11,302 bases of DNA from Caulobacteraceae bacterium (GCA_947452665.1 CANGEH010000041.1:1-11302), one strand, 5' to 3'. Counted from the stretch's first letter, positions 1 through 7,563 are shown. Numbers and translations are program-made. Notes: a model not told the origin generated them from the letters alone.

Positions 1-998
1 CGGATCAGACTGTCGCCAACCGAAAAAAAGCCCAGCACGGCGGGCTTGTCATCCTTGATCAGGCGTCGCCAGCGGCTGTGCAGATTGCCCATGCCAAACA
101 CCTTGCTGACGGCCTCGGCCTGATCGGGCTTGGTCCAGACCTTGAGGCCGGGAATATTGGCCACCATGGCGTCCCAGATATCGGGCTGCACAATGGCCTT
201 GCGCATTTCATACTCGATTTCCGGCGTGCAAAGCGTGATCGAGAAACAGCCATTATCGGCGGGAAACACGCCAAATTTCAGATAGCCCAGATCGCCGGTG
301 GCGGGGGGATTACCCTCGCGCGGTGGCTCGCTGCGGCCGGGCCTTAGCTTATAGTGGCGGGTGAAATAGAGGATGCCTGCGGTCTCGCTCTCCTCGGTAA
401 TCGGCGCGCCTTCAGCGACCAGTTGTTCAATCGCAGAGCCGTTTTTGCCGCCGGTATCGATGATCAAATCCGCGGTCAGTTGGACCGGCCCGCTCTCATC
501 CTCGGCCGCGACGCCGCGCACAGTCAATGTGCCGTCAGGGGCACGATCGGTCAGCAAGCTTCGGACAAAGATATTGGAGCGGATGGTGACATTGGCCATG
601 CGCTCGACATAGCGCCGGATCACCAGTTCCATGGTCGTGCGGCGGCTGGTCAGTATGGTCAGTTCGGCGTCTTCTTCGGTCGGCACATAGCTGGCCTTTT
701 GTATCGGGGTCAAAAGCCCGTCAAAGGCCAGTTCGCGCACGCCAATATCCAGCAGGTCCTGACGCAGCCTTGGATGGTCGGTCTTGATGATCTTGCCCAG
801 CCTGGCCAAGAACGCATGGCTTTGGCGCAATTGGCCAACGCCCTTGCGGCTCCAGTCGCGAAAGGCCGAATCCGCATCACCGAGGGGCGGCGTTCCATCG
901 CGCTCGAGCAAGGTAATGGTCCGGCCCGTGGGGCCAAGCGCCAGCGCGGTGCAGAGCCCGCCAATTCCCGCCCCGATGACAAGCACTGTTTCCGTCAT
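1..998 (-). CDS. FAD-dependent oxidoreductase (monooxygenase-like), C-terminus cut by window edge
   Basis: Reading the minus strand from the ATG at 998 gives an uninterrupted frame of 332 codons with no stop before the left edge, so the gene is partial at its 3' end. The protein opens with a dinucleotide-binding fold: VIGAGIGGL at residues 7-15 (GxGxxG) and an acidic end, LLERD, at 30-34, as in FAD enzymes that bind the ADP moiety. A second block, ADLIIDTGG, lies at 176-184, and VGDS at 327-330 matches the GD motif that contacts the flavin ribityl chain in group A flavoprotein monooxygenases. Family members usually have about 400-500 residues, so roughly 100 or more are missing. An in-frame TAA at 1020-1022 makes 998 the first ATG; a GGGTGGACGG purine-rich stretch lies upstream. 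The enoyl-CoA hydratase-like gene is 94 bp upstream on the same strand, so co-transcription is likely. The substrate cannot be named; hydroxylation or epoxidation of a hydrophobic substrate is inference only. Confidence 0.82.
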   Translation of the reverse strand, partial: MTETVLVIGAGIGGLCTALALGPTGRTITLLERDGTPPLGDADSAFRDWSRKGVGQLRQSHAFLARLGKIIKTDHPRLRQDLLDIGVRELAFDGLLTPIQKASYVPTEEDAELTILTSRRTTMELVIRRYVERMANVTIRSNIFVRSLLTDRAPDGTLTVRGVAAEDESGPVQLTADLIIDTGGKNGSAIEQLVAEGAPITEESETAGILYFTRHYKLRPGRSEPPREGNPPATGDLGYLKFGVFPADNGCFSITLCTPEIEYEMRKAIVQPDIWDAMVANIPGLKVWTKPDQAEAVSKVFGMGNLHSRWRRLIKDDKPAVLGFFSVGDSLI

Positions 999-1092
999 AC
1001 TGATTTGTTCCGTCCACCCTTAAGCCCGGGTCATTTTATCGCCCGTTCTTTTCACCATCATGTCAGAGCCAAATCGCCGCGCCTAGCCTCTG

Positions 1093-1923
1093 TTAGCGGC
1101 CCTCAAAGCGCGGCGGGCGTTTTTCGAAAAAGGCGCGCACGCCTTCGCGCACGTCCTGGCTGGGATTGGTGATCATGACCGCCATCTGGGCATCGACCAG
1201 CGAGGCCTCCAGGCTGATCTGGCCAGCCCGGCCCATCATCATCTTGGTCAGACGCACGGCCAGCGGGGCCTTGGCCGCCAATTGACTGCAAAACTCTAGG
1301 CTGCGGGCCTCAATTTCGCCGTCAGCCACCACCTCGGTGACCAGGCCGAGCCTTTGCGCCTCATCGGCCGGATAGATTTCGCTCAGCAGGCTCATTTTTA
1401 AGGCGCGGTCCAGTCCCATGGCGCGGGGAAATAGCCAGGCCCCGCCCTCATCGGGCAGAAGGCCAACCTTATTGCTGGTATCGCCAAGCTTGGCGCTCGC
1501 CGCTGCAAAGCGAAAATCACAGGCCAGCGCCAGGGCAAGCCCGCCGGCCACGGCATAGCCGCACACCATGGCAAGGCTTGGCTTGTCCAGTTTTTGCAAG
1601 GCGCTGATCACGGCCTGCATGCCATCGCGCATTTCGCGGCCATGGCCCATGGGCTGGCTGTATACCAGTTTGCTGTGCTCGGGTTCAGAGCCAGACAGGT
1701 CACCGCCGGTGCAAAAGGCCCGCTCGCCAGCCCCCGTCAAGATCAGGACCTTGAGGTCATCATCCTGGGCAAAGGCGGCGATTGCACCTTGCAGATCCTG
1801 CGTCATGCCAAAACTATAGGCATTCATCTGGGCCGGGCGGTTGAGGGTAATCCGCGCCACGCCAGGGGCGGGCTCATCGCACAAAAGGCTTGGATAAACC
1901 TTGGTCGGAAATGGTTTTTTCAT
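1093..1923 (-). CDS. Enoyl-CoA hydratase/isomerase (crotonase) family protein, probably an isomerase
   Basis: The 276-residue protein has normal crotonase length and fold signatures. The first oxyanion-hole segment is AFCTGGD at 69-75, the second is CGYAVAGG at 121-128, and a GLLPDEGGAWLFPR block lies at 154-167. The two glutamates that activate water in classical enoyl-CoA hydratases are absent: by alignment from memory they correspond to Ala130 and Ser150. Asp158, in the LLPDEGG segment, sits where dienoyl-CoA isomerase and PaaG-type ring isomerases carry a catalytic aspartate. I therefore infer isomerisation or another CoA-ester reaction rather than simple hydration. The ATG at 1923 is preferred because it gives standard length and has a GAGG about 11 nt upstream. 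In-frame ATGs at 1983 and 2034 would add 20 or 37 residues with no family counterpart. It probably leads an operon with the FAD oxidoreductase downstream and diverges from the phosphodiesterase gene. Confidence 0.88.
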   Translation of the reverse strand: MKKPFPTKVYPSLLCDEPAPGVARITLNRPAQMNAYSFGMTQDLQGAIAAFAQDDDLKVLILTGAGERAFCTGGDLSGSEPEHSKLVYSQPMGHGREMRDGMQAVISALQKLDKPSLAMVCGYAVAGGLALALACDFRFAAASAKLGDTSNKVGLLPDEGGAWLFPRAMGLDRALKMSLLSEIYPADEAQRLGLVTEVVADGEIEARSLEFCSQLAAKAPLAVRLTKMMMGRAGQISLEASLVDAQMAVMITNPSQDVREGVRAFFEKRPPRFEGR

Positions 1924-2134
1924 TGGGTTTTCTGCCTCAAACCTCTGATTTTGTTGCCAAACATAGGCCGATAAGTTTTGCTTCATCCAGCCCGATCTCT
2001 GCCCCGATAAAAGTCTTGCTGGCCTAGCCATCATGAAACTGACATGACCAAGCCCTAGGGTCGAAAAGAATCTGCTTTTCTGGATCGCTGACCGATTTGC
2101 ACGGGTCTAAAGGGCCCCCACAAGGAGACTGCGC
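1924..2134. promoter_or_regulatory. Divergent intergenic region between the isomerase and phosphodiesterase genes
   Basis: These 211 bp must hold the start signals for both outward-facing genes. I see no convincing -35/-10 pair on either strand. A perfect 6-bp inverted repeat, GAAAAG (2063-2068) and CTTTTC (2075-2080) around a 6-nt spacer, and an 8-bp palindrome CCCTAGGG (2053-2060) lie close together and could be a regulator site, but short repeats like these also arise by chance. The right end carries the strong ribosome site of the phosphodiesterase gene. Confidence 0.35.
2122..2128 (+). promoter_or_regulatory. Ribosome binding site fixing a GTG start
   Basis: AAGGAGA lies 6 nt before the GTG at 2135. 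It is a near-perfect Shine-Dalgarno match and identifies that GTG as the start, placing a complete signal peptide at the N-terminus. Confidence 0.8.
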
Positions 2135-3478
2135 GTGCACCGACATATTGCCACCGTCCTGACCTGCCTTGGCCTGAGCGCCGCCAGCGCCCTAGTGCCT
2201 GCCACCGCTGTCGCCGGACCCGTCCTGCTGATCTCAATTGATGGCTTGAGGCCTGGTGATGTTATCGAGGCCAAGGCGCGTGGCCTGTCGATTCCCAATC
2301 TCAAGGCCTTGGTCCAGGACGGGGCCTATGCCCAGACCGTGCGCGGCGTTCTGCCGACCCTGACCTATCCTAGCCATACCACCATCGTCACTGGCGTCTG
2401 GCCTGCCCAGCACGGCATTGTCAATAATCTGACCTTTGACCCGCTGCAAAAGAATCGCCAGGGCTGGTACTGGTATGCTGAGGATATCAAGGTCCCGACC
2501 CTTTGGGCGGCGGCGCATAAGGGCGGCATGAAGGTCGTTAATGTGCATTGGCCGGTCAGTGTCGGCGCTGAGGGCATTGATTTGAATCTGCCCCAGCTCT
2601 GGACGTCTGGCTCACCTGATGACCGCAAGCTCAACCGCGCCCTAGCGACCAAGGGCCTGACTGAGCGCCTGGAGGCCAAGGTCGGCGCCTATGCTGACGG
2701 CATTGATGAAAGCGTTGAGGGCGATGAAAATCGCGGCAAGTTTGCTGAAGCCCTGATGGCCGACGAAAAGCCCGGCTTTGCCACGGTTTATTTCACAGGC
2801 CTTGACCATGTGCAGCACGAGAGCGGCCCTGATACGCCAGAGGCTCATGCGGCGCTTGAGCGGATTGATACGGCGGTGGGCAAGGTGATTGCCGCGGCGC
2901 GCAAGGCCCAGCCCAATATCAATGTGGTCATTGTTTCCGACCACGGCTTTGCCCCTATTTCCAAGGATGTGAACCTGATCGGGGCCTTTGTTCAGGCTGG
3001 CCTGATCAAGGTCGATATGGCGACGGGCAAGGTCCTGTCCTGGGAGGCTGAACCCTGGATGGCTGGCGGGTCATCGGCCATTGTGCTGGCCCGTCCAGAC
3101 GATGCCGCCCTGCGCGCTAGGGTCGAAGGCCTGTTGGACGCCCTAAAGGCCAATCCAGAACTCGGTGTCGATCGCTGGATCAAGCAAGATGAGATCGCAG
3201 CCCTCGGCGGCGGCGGCGCGCAATACTATCTCAATTTCAAGCCAGGCTTTCAGTCGGGCCGCAACCCAACCGCACCTGCGGTTAGCCCAAGTGTTAGCAA
3301 GGGCATGCATGGTTATTTCCCAGAGCTTGGCCTGATGCGTTCAACCCTGATCGCGACGGGTCCTGATATCAAGGCCAAGGGCGCGCTGGGCGAGTTGGAT
3401 ATGCGCGACATCGCCCCCTCGATCGCCCGCGTTCTGGGCGTGGAAGCGCCAACGCCAGGGCGGAAGCCAGTGTTCTAG
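2135..3478 (+). CDS. Secreted nucleotide pyrophosphatase/phosphodiesterase-type alkaline phosphatase superfamily protein
   Basis: The 447-residue protein belongs to the type I phosphodiesterase/nucleotide pyrophosphatase branch of the alkaline phosphatase superfamily, two-zinc hydrolases of phosphodiester or pyrophosphate bonds. The expected active-site set is complete: Asp36 (ISIDGLRP), nucleophile Thr77 (LPTLTYPSH), an Asn at 97-98 (HGIVNN) for transition-state binding, Asp224 and His228 (GLDHVQHESG), Asp269-His270 (VSDHGF) and His392 (HGYFPE). Assignments are by motif spacing against bacterial NPP. Residues 1-27 form a signal peptide (basic MHRH, hydrophobic core, ATAVA before Gly28), so it should act in the periplasm or outside the cell. 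Translation starts at GTG, supported by an excellent ribosome site. A strong terminator follows, so it is likely a single-gene unit or the end of one. The substrate is unknown: nucleotide sugars, NAD-like dinucleotides and phospholipid headgroups are all hydrolysed by relatives. Confidence 0.92.
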   Translation: MHRHIATVLTCLGLSAASALVPATAVAGPVLLISIDGLRPGDVIEAKARGLSIPNLKALVQDGAYAQTVRGVLPTLTYPSHTTIVTGVWPAQHGIVNNLTFDPLQKNRQGWYWYAEDIKVPTLWAAAHKGGMKVVNVHWPVSVGAEGIDLNLPQLWTSGSPDDRKLNRALATKGLTERLEAKVGAYADGIDESVEGDENRGKFAEALMADEKPGFATVYFTGLDHVQHESGPDTPEAHAALERIDTAVGKVIAAARKAQPNINVVIVSDHGFAPISKDVNLIGAFVQAGLIKVDMATGKVLSWEAEPWMAGGSSAIVLARPDDAALRARVEGLLDALKANPELGVDRWIKQDEIAALGGGGAQYYLNFKPGFQSGRNPTAPAVSPSVSKGMHGYFPELGLMRSTLIATGPDIKAKGALGELDMRDIAPSIARVLGVEAPTPGRKPVF

Positions 3479-3519
3479 TCGGCTGCTCGTAATACAAAAG
3501 CTATGTTTAACTAATCTAG

Positions 3520-3553
3520 CCGGCCCTTTGATTATCAAGGGGCCGGTTTTTTT
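3520..3553 (+). terminator. Strong rho-independent terminator after the phosphodiesterase gene
   Basis: An 11-bp stem pairs 3520-3530 (CCGGCCCTTTG) with 3536-3546 (CAAGGGGCCGG), including one G-U pair, across a 5-nt loop. Seven T residues follow directly (3547-3553). It begins 41 nt after the TAG of the phosphodiesterase gene and should separate it from the lipoprotein gene. Confidence 0.9.
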
Positions 3554-3650
3554 ATACATAACTGGGCCGTTCATCCGATATTCAGCTTTATGGATATAGC
3601 CATTTCCTGACAATATTTGTCGAGTTAAAGCGTTCAATCGGAAGGTCGAA
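3554..3650 (+). promoter_or_regulatory. Leader region of the lipoprotein gene
   Basis: This AT-rich stretch follows the terminator and must contain the promoter for the lipoprotein gene. A short palindrome-like site, GACAA (3609-3613) and TTGTC (3617-3621) around a 3-nt centre, lies about 30 nt before the start codon. A CTGACA (3607-3612) resembling a -35 box overlaps it, but no good -10 follows at the right distance. GGAAGG (3640-3645) is the ribosome site for ATG 3651. Confidence 0.35.
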
Positions 3651-4535
3651 ATGAAACACTTTGCTATAGTTTGTGCCAAGCCAATATTTGGCAGCCTATC
3701 CTTGGTTAAACCTTTAGCGGTGTCCGGACTGCTTCTTGGCCTTGCAGCCTGCTCGACCCTTCCCGAGCCAGCTGGCCAGCTGAGTGGTTATGAAAATCTG
3801 CAAAAGCCAAGGGGGCTGATGGCGCAGTACAAGACCTATGCAGACAAACCTGGACTGGCTAGTTATCGCCGCGTTCACATCCAGCCGGTGGTGATTACCC
3901 CAGAGGTTGCGGAAAAGGCTGGCGACGCCAATCTGGGCTTGGTGAGCAATGCCATCGCGCGAGACATGTGCAACGCCTTGGCCGATTCGTATCAGATCAG
4001 CGCGCAAGGCGGGGCGGATACGTTGGAAATCCGGGCCTTTATCACCGATTTTTCACCGACGGGCGCAAAGGCATCTGCTACGTCGTCGGTGCTCAGCGCG
4101 ATTGCACCGGTCCCATTTCGCTTACCAGTCGGTCTTGGGCATCTGTCCGCCGAAGCCGAGGCCCTGTCACCCGATGGCCAGCAATTAGCCAGTCTTGTCT
4201 GGTCCCGGAAGGCTAACGTACTCGATTCCGGCGGCGTATCGCAGATCAGTGACGCCTATGCGTTTTCGGACGGGTTTTCATCCGCCTTTTACAAACTGTT
4301 GACACCAGCTAAGTCCGACAAATCTGTGGCTCCGAAGCTCGATCCCAAGGCTGTGAAGGAACAAAAAAAGGTCAATCGCGCCGCCTGTGATGTTTATGGC
4401 AAGGGACCCGGGGTTAAGGGCTTTTTGGCTGGGTTTTCGCCCATCGGCACTGCGCCAGAATGGTCTGATAAGGGCCGCGCAGTGACGCCTGAAACTGACA
4501 AGCCAGTGGACACAGGCACGTCTAGTCCGAACTAA
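3651..4535 (+). CDS. Outer-membrane lipoprotein, DUF3313-like
   Basis: The 294-residue protein has a lipoprotein signal: an N-terminal stretch with lysines at 3, 10 and 20, a hydrophobic segment at 21-33 and a lipobox LAAC with Cys34 as the lipidated residue. Ser35 follows, so there is no inner-membrane retention aspartate and outer-membrane sorting is expected. The segment from about 55 to 135 (GLMAQYKTY, then YRRVHIQPVVITP, then LEIRAFITDFSP) resembles the DUF3313 lipoprotein family, whose function is unknown; this recognition is from memory. The C-terminal 75 residues are charged and probably flexible. The ATG at 3651 has GGAAGG 5 nt upstream. The MFS carrier gene starts 78 bp downstream on the same strand, with no terminator seen, so the two may be co-transcribed. 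The 5' end is AT-richer than neighbouring genes and uses at least three TTA leucine codons, a mild hint of different ancestry. Confidence 0.8.
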   Translation: MKHFAIVCAKPIFGSLSLVKPLAVSGLLLGLAACSTLPEPAGQLSGYENLQKPRGLMAQYKTYADKPGLASYRRVHIQPVVITPEVAEKAGDANLGLVSNAIARDMCNALADSYQISAQGGADTLEIRAFITDFSPTGAKASATSSVLSAIAPVPFRLPVGLGHLSAEAEALSPDGQQLASLVWSRKANVLDSGGVSQISDAYAFSDGFSSAFYKLLTPAKSDKSVAPKLDPKAVKEQKKVNRAACDVYGKGPGVKGFLAGFSPIGTAPEWSDKGRAVTPETDKPVDTGTSSPN

Positions 4536-4613
4536 GGCTCTGGTCAGACGCGCCTGAATGCGTCAACCTCAGATAAAGGCCCCAAAAAGAGGCCGCATCG
4601 GGAGGTAATCAGA

Positions 4614-5948
4614 ATGACGGACCAGACCATAGACCCGTCAAGCGCGGCTGCACCCAAGGTATCAGACGGTTATCGGCGCTATGCCATGACCGTGCTCTTG
4701 ATCATCTATATCCTGAACTTTGTTGACCGGCAGGTAATCAACATCCTGGCCGAGCCGATCAAGAATGAGCTGGGCTTGATGGACTGGCAGCTTGGCATGC
4801 TGACGGGCCTAGCCTTTGCTGTCCTCTATACCATGCTAGGCCTGCCGATCGCGCGCCTGGCCGAGCGGCGGCATAGGCCGGCCATTATCGGGGCTTCGCT
4901 GGCGGTTTGGTCGGTGTTTACGGCTCTTTGCGGCCTGACCCAAAACTTTGTCCAACTGATCTTGGCGAGGGTTGGGGTTGGGGTCGGCGAGGCGGGCTGC
5001 ACGCCTGCAGCCCATTCGCTCATTGCCGATTATGTACCGCGCGAGCAGCGGGCCTCGGCGATTGCGTTTTACTCCATGGGCACACCGCTGGGCTCGCTGG
5101 TTGGCCTTGCCATTGGCGGCATGATTGCCGATGCCTATGGCTGGCGGATGGCCTTTATAGTCTGCGGCCTGCCGGGCCTCGTCTTTGCCCTGATTGCAGG
5201 CTTTACCCTGATCGAGCCGCGCCTAAAGCAGGTTGGTGTGGCCGCCGCGGCGCAGGGCGCGACCTATCGCGAAGTGGTGGCCGAGCTGTTTCGCAAGCGC
5301 ACCTTTTGGCATCTCGCCGTAGGCACATCTGTGGTGGCCTTTATCGGCTATGGCCACGCGCCCTTTGTCGCCTCGTTTTTCTTTCGTATCCATGCGGCCG
5401 AACTGGCCAACCTTGCCGCACCCTTTGGCCTAAAGGCGGGCGGGTTTTTGGGCATAGCGCTTGGCCTTGGTACCGGTCTTGGCGGCGCGATCGGTGCCTT
5501 TATTGGTGGGCAATTGGCGGACCGGCTGGGCAGGCGCGATATTCGTCACTGGATGGCGGTGCCAAGTCTGGGCGCGGTGGCGGCCATTCCGCTCTATGCC
5601 GCGACGCTTTGGGTGCCGAGTGCAGTTATGGCCTTGGGTCTGTTGTCACTGGCCACCCTGACGGCCTCGCTCTGGTATGGCCCCATCTATGCGACGGCCC
5701 AGAGCATTTCGCCGATCCGCACCCGCGCCACGGCCTCGGCGGTCCTGCTGTTCATTGTCAATCTGATCGGTCTAGGTCTTGGCCCGCTGCTGGTCGGGGC
5801 GCTTAGTGATTTTTGCGCGATCAGTCTTGGCATGGGCAAGGGCGAGGGGGTGCGTTGGGCCCTTCTGATCTCGGCCAGCCTTGGCGTCATAGCCTGTGCC
5901 GCATTCTGGACCGCCAGGGGCTGTATCAAGGATGATATGGAAGACTGA
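4614..5948 (+). CDS. MFS transporter, spinster-like
   Basis: The 444-residue protein has about 12 hydrophobic segments, typical of the major facilitator superfamily. The first helix carries ILNFVDRQVINILAEPIK (33-50), the Asp-Arg signature of spinster-like carriers. A motif-A variant after helix 2 is GLPIARLAERRHRP (76-89), RVGVGVGEAG (119-128) lies in helix 4, and the second-half motif A is GGQLADRLGRRD (298-309). The N-terminus (1-20) and C-terminus (about 436-444) are polar and predicted cytoplasmic. GGAGGT at 4601-4606, 7 nt before the ATG, supports the start. Bacterial members of this group often sit beside catabolic genes for aromatic, terpenoid or steroid compounds and are annotated as organic-acid or lipid-like solute carriers; the substrate here cannot be read from sequence. 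It follows the lipoprotein gene and converges on the aldo/keto reductase gene. Confidence 0.93.
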   Translation: MTDQTIDPSSAAAPKVSDGYRRYAMTVLLIIYILNFVDRQVINILAEPIKNELGLMDWQLGMLTGLAFAVLYTMLGLPIARLAERRHRPAIIGASLAVWSVFTALCGLTQNFVQLILARVGVGVGEAGCTPAAHSLIADYVPREQRASAIAFYSMGTPLGSLVGLAIGGMIADAYGWRMAFIVCGLPGLVFALIAGFTLIEPRLKQVGVAAAAQGATYREVVAELFRKRTFWHLAVGTSVVAFIGYGHAPFVASFFFRIHAAELANLAAPFGLKAGGFLGIALGLGTGLGGAIGAFIGGQLADRLGRRDIRHWMAVPSLGAVAAIPLYAATLWVPSAVMALGLLSLATLTASLWYGPIYATAQSISPIRTRATASAVLLFIVNLIGLGLGPLLVGALSDFCAISLGMGKGEGVRWALLISASLGVIACAAFWTARGCIKDDMED

Positions 5949-5956
5949 AAAGACGC

Positions 5957-5988
5957 TGGGTGGCTTGAGGTCAGATCCAAGCCACCCA
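5957..5988. terminator. Hairpin between convergent genes, probable bidirectional terminator
   Basis: GGGTGGCTTG (5958-5967) pairs perfectly with CAAGCCACCC (5978-5987), and T5957 with A5988 adds an eleventh pair; the loop is 10 nt. It sits in the 55-bp gap between the ends of the MFS and aldo/keto reductase genes. No long T-run follows on the plus strand. On the minus strand a TTTT occurs a few bases after the stem, so termination is likelier for the reductase transcript. Confidence 0.65.
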
Positions 5989-6003
5989 AACGCCTGACGG
6001 GCT

Positions 6004-7020
6004 CTAGCCCATCGGGTACATGATCTCTTTTGAGACCGCATTAATCGCCTTCATCACCTCATCGCTCAGCACCATATCGGCGGCGGCGAAGATCTCGGCC
6101 AACTGGTCGGTATGGGTCGCGCCAACAATGGTTGAGGCAACAAAATCGTGCTGCTTGCTCCAGGCCGTGGCAAGCGTAACCAGCGACATGCCCGCCTCAG
6201 CGGCAATGGCACCAAACCGCTCGGTCGCAGCCAGGCTCTTGTCATTGATAAAGCGCTTGGCCATGGCGCCTTGGCGGCCACCCATCTTGATATAGCTGGA
6301 GAAACGCGCGCCGTCGGGCGTGGCCCCGCCATTATACTTGCCGGACAAGACACCGCCCGCGAGCGGGGAATAGGGGATCAGGCTAACGCCCTCTTGACGA
6401 CAGACCTGGGCGAGCTCGTCCTCGAACCGGCGGCTATTGAGGCTAAAATTGTTCTGAATGGTTTCGTAGCGGGCCAGACCCTCGCGCTCAGAAACCGACA
6501 GGCTCTTCATCAGGCCCCAGCTGGTCTCATTACTGCAGCCGATAATCCGCACCTTGCCCGATTCCACTAGATCATCCAGGGCGCGCAAGGCGTCTTCATA
6601 GCGCGCGCCATGATCGGGCCAATGGGTCTGATAAAGGTCGATATAGTCCGTGCCCATGCGGGTCAGGCTGTCCTCGACGGCGCGGACAATATTGTGACGG
6701 TCCAGAGCGGTCATGCCGGCGCGCTGGCTGCCCTTGATCCAGCCATGGCTAGGGCCGCAAACCTTGGTGGCAATGATCAGCTCATCACGGCGCTTGGTCT
6801 TCATCCAGCGCCCGACAATTTCCTCGGTCCGCCCGGCCCATTCTTCCTTGGGCGGCACAGGATAGTTTTCCGCCGTGTCATAAAAATTGATCCCGGCCTC
6901 GAGCGACATGTCGAGAATGCGGTGCGACATCTTTTCATCGGCTTGAGAACCAAAGGTCATGGTGCCCATGCAGATATCGGAAACAACAATCGGGCTGCGG
7001 CCCAGGCGTTTGGTCTTCAT
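6004..7020 (-). CDS. Aldo/keto reductase, Tas-like, NADP(H)-dependent
   Basis: The 338-residue protein is a (beta/alpha)8 aldo/keto reductase close in length and motifs to E. coli Tas (about 346 residues). The opening MGTMTFGSQ (18-26) and the YDTAENYPVPP insertion (47-57) are Tas-like. The catalytic tetrad is intact: Asp48, Tyr53, Lys86 (ATKVCGP) and His133 (YQTHWPD). Cofactor-site elements include GCSNETSW (161-168), Gln189, IPYSPLAGGVLSGKY (215-229) and STIVGATHTDQL (296-307). It should reduce aldehydes or ketones with NADPH in the cytoplasm. The ATG at 7020 has AAAGGGA about 7 nt upstream. The thioesterase gene lies 88 bp upstream on the same strand, so the pair may be co-transcribed. A weak 6-bp hairpin (7068-7082) in the gap lacks a T-run. 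The physiological substrate is unknown. Confidence 0.93.
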   Translation of the reverse strand: MKTKRLGRSPIVVSDICMGTMTFGSQADEKMSHRILDMSLEAGINFYDTAENYPVPPKEEWAGRTEEIVGRWMKTKRRDELIIATKVCGPSHGWIKGSQRAGMTALDRHNIVRAVEDSLTRMGTDYIDLYQTHWPDHGARYEDALRALDDLVESGKVRIIGCSNETSWGLMKSLSVSEREGLARYETIQNNFSLNSRRFEDELAQVCRQEGVSLIPYSPLAGGVLSGKYNGGATPDGARFSSYIKMGGRQGAMAKRFINDKSLAATERFGAIAAEAGMSLVTLATAWSKQHDFVASTIVGATHTDQLAEIFAAADMVLSDEVMKAINAVSKEIMYPMG

Positions 7021-7108
7021 GATGGCGTCCCTTTGACAAGTCGGCTGTCTGTCCAGCGCGGATTAGACCCCTAGGTTAGGGGGCCAACTTACCTCTAGGC
7101 AAGCCTTG

Positions 7109-7543
7109 TTACGCCTCTTTGACAAGATGCGATTCCAGAACGGTCCGGAGGCGATCGGAGATTGGAACACTGCCATGCTCCGTGGCCTGAACAAAGGTGG
7201 TGTCGCAAATGCCAACGCAGCGGCCGTTCTGAAACAGGCCTTGGCCGATCTGGAATGAGGCATTGCCGATGCGCAATATAGCACTGCCAATAAGCACCTC
7301 ATCGGGATGGAAGACCTCGCCCATAAACCGGACATAGGAATCGGCGGTCACGATCCGCACCCGCTCCAGTCCGTTTTTGGGGCTGAAAATGTGCTGCATA
7401 AAGCGCGAGCGGGCCTCATCGTAAAAGCCCGCAACGGCGTTATTATTGATATGCCCCAGACCGTCTTCATCGCGATAGCGGGTCTGGAGGGCAAAGGCAT
7501 GGCTATAGGCGGCGGCATCAAGGCGCCAGGCAGGCGGTTTCAT
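7109..7543 (-). CDS. Hotdog-fold acyl-CoA thioesterase, 4HBT/YbgC-like
   Basis: The protein has 144 residues from ATG 7543, the usual length of a single hotdog domain. The N-terminal signature RYRDEDGLGHINNNAVAGFY (22-41) matches the thioesterase pattern D-x-D-x-x-G-H-x-N-N. Asp25 or Asp27 is the likely catalytic acid, and the following helix reads FYDEARSRFM (40-49). Later strands include DSYVRFMGEVFHPDEV (68-83). It should hydrolyse an acyl- or aryl-CoA thioester, perhaps releasing CoA from dead-end intermediates. An in-frame GTG at 7549 would add two residues; neither start has a clear Shine-Dalgarno sequence. The gene diverges from the flavin reductase gene, and the aldo/keto reductase lies 88 bp downstream. 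A perfect inverted repeat sits just upstream (7564-7585). Substrate class is not determined. Confidence 0.85.
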   Translation of the reverse strand: MKPPAWRLDAAAYSHAFALQTRYRDEDGLGHINNNAVAGFYDEARSRFMQHIFSPKNGLERVRIVTADSYVRFMGEVFHPDEVLIGSAILRIGNASFQIGQGLFQNGRCVGICDTTFVQATEHGSVPISDRLRTVLESHLVKEA

Positions 7544-7563
7544 TGGCACTCATCAAGGCTTTG

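Noticed and set aside
354..1172. Long plus-strand open frame (272 codons)
   Set aside because: It lies antisense to the FAD oxidoreductase gene and runs across the gap into the next gene. The minus-strand frame has clear FAD motifs, and this translation shows no recognisable domain.
4547..4564. GACGC/GCGTC inverted repeat between lipoprotein and MFS genes
   Set aside because: The 5-bp arms with an 8-nt loop are within chance expectation and lack a T-tract.
4907..5806. Plus-strand open frame of 299 codons
   Set aside because: It is an out-of-frame shadow within the MFS gene; the residues are rich in Arg, Cys and Trp, and no family is recognisable.
7068..7082. CCCCTA/TAGGGG hairpin between thioesterase and aldo/keto reductase genes
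   Set aside because: The stem has only 6 bp and no T-run follows on the minus strand, so I do not call a terminator; the two genes may still be co-transcribed.
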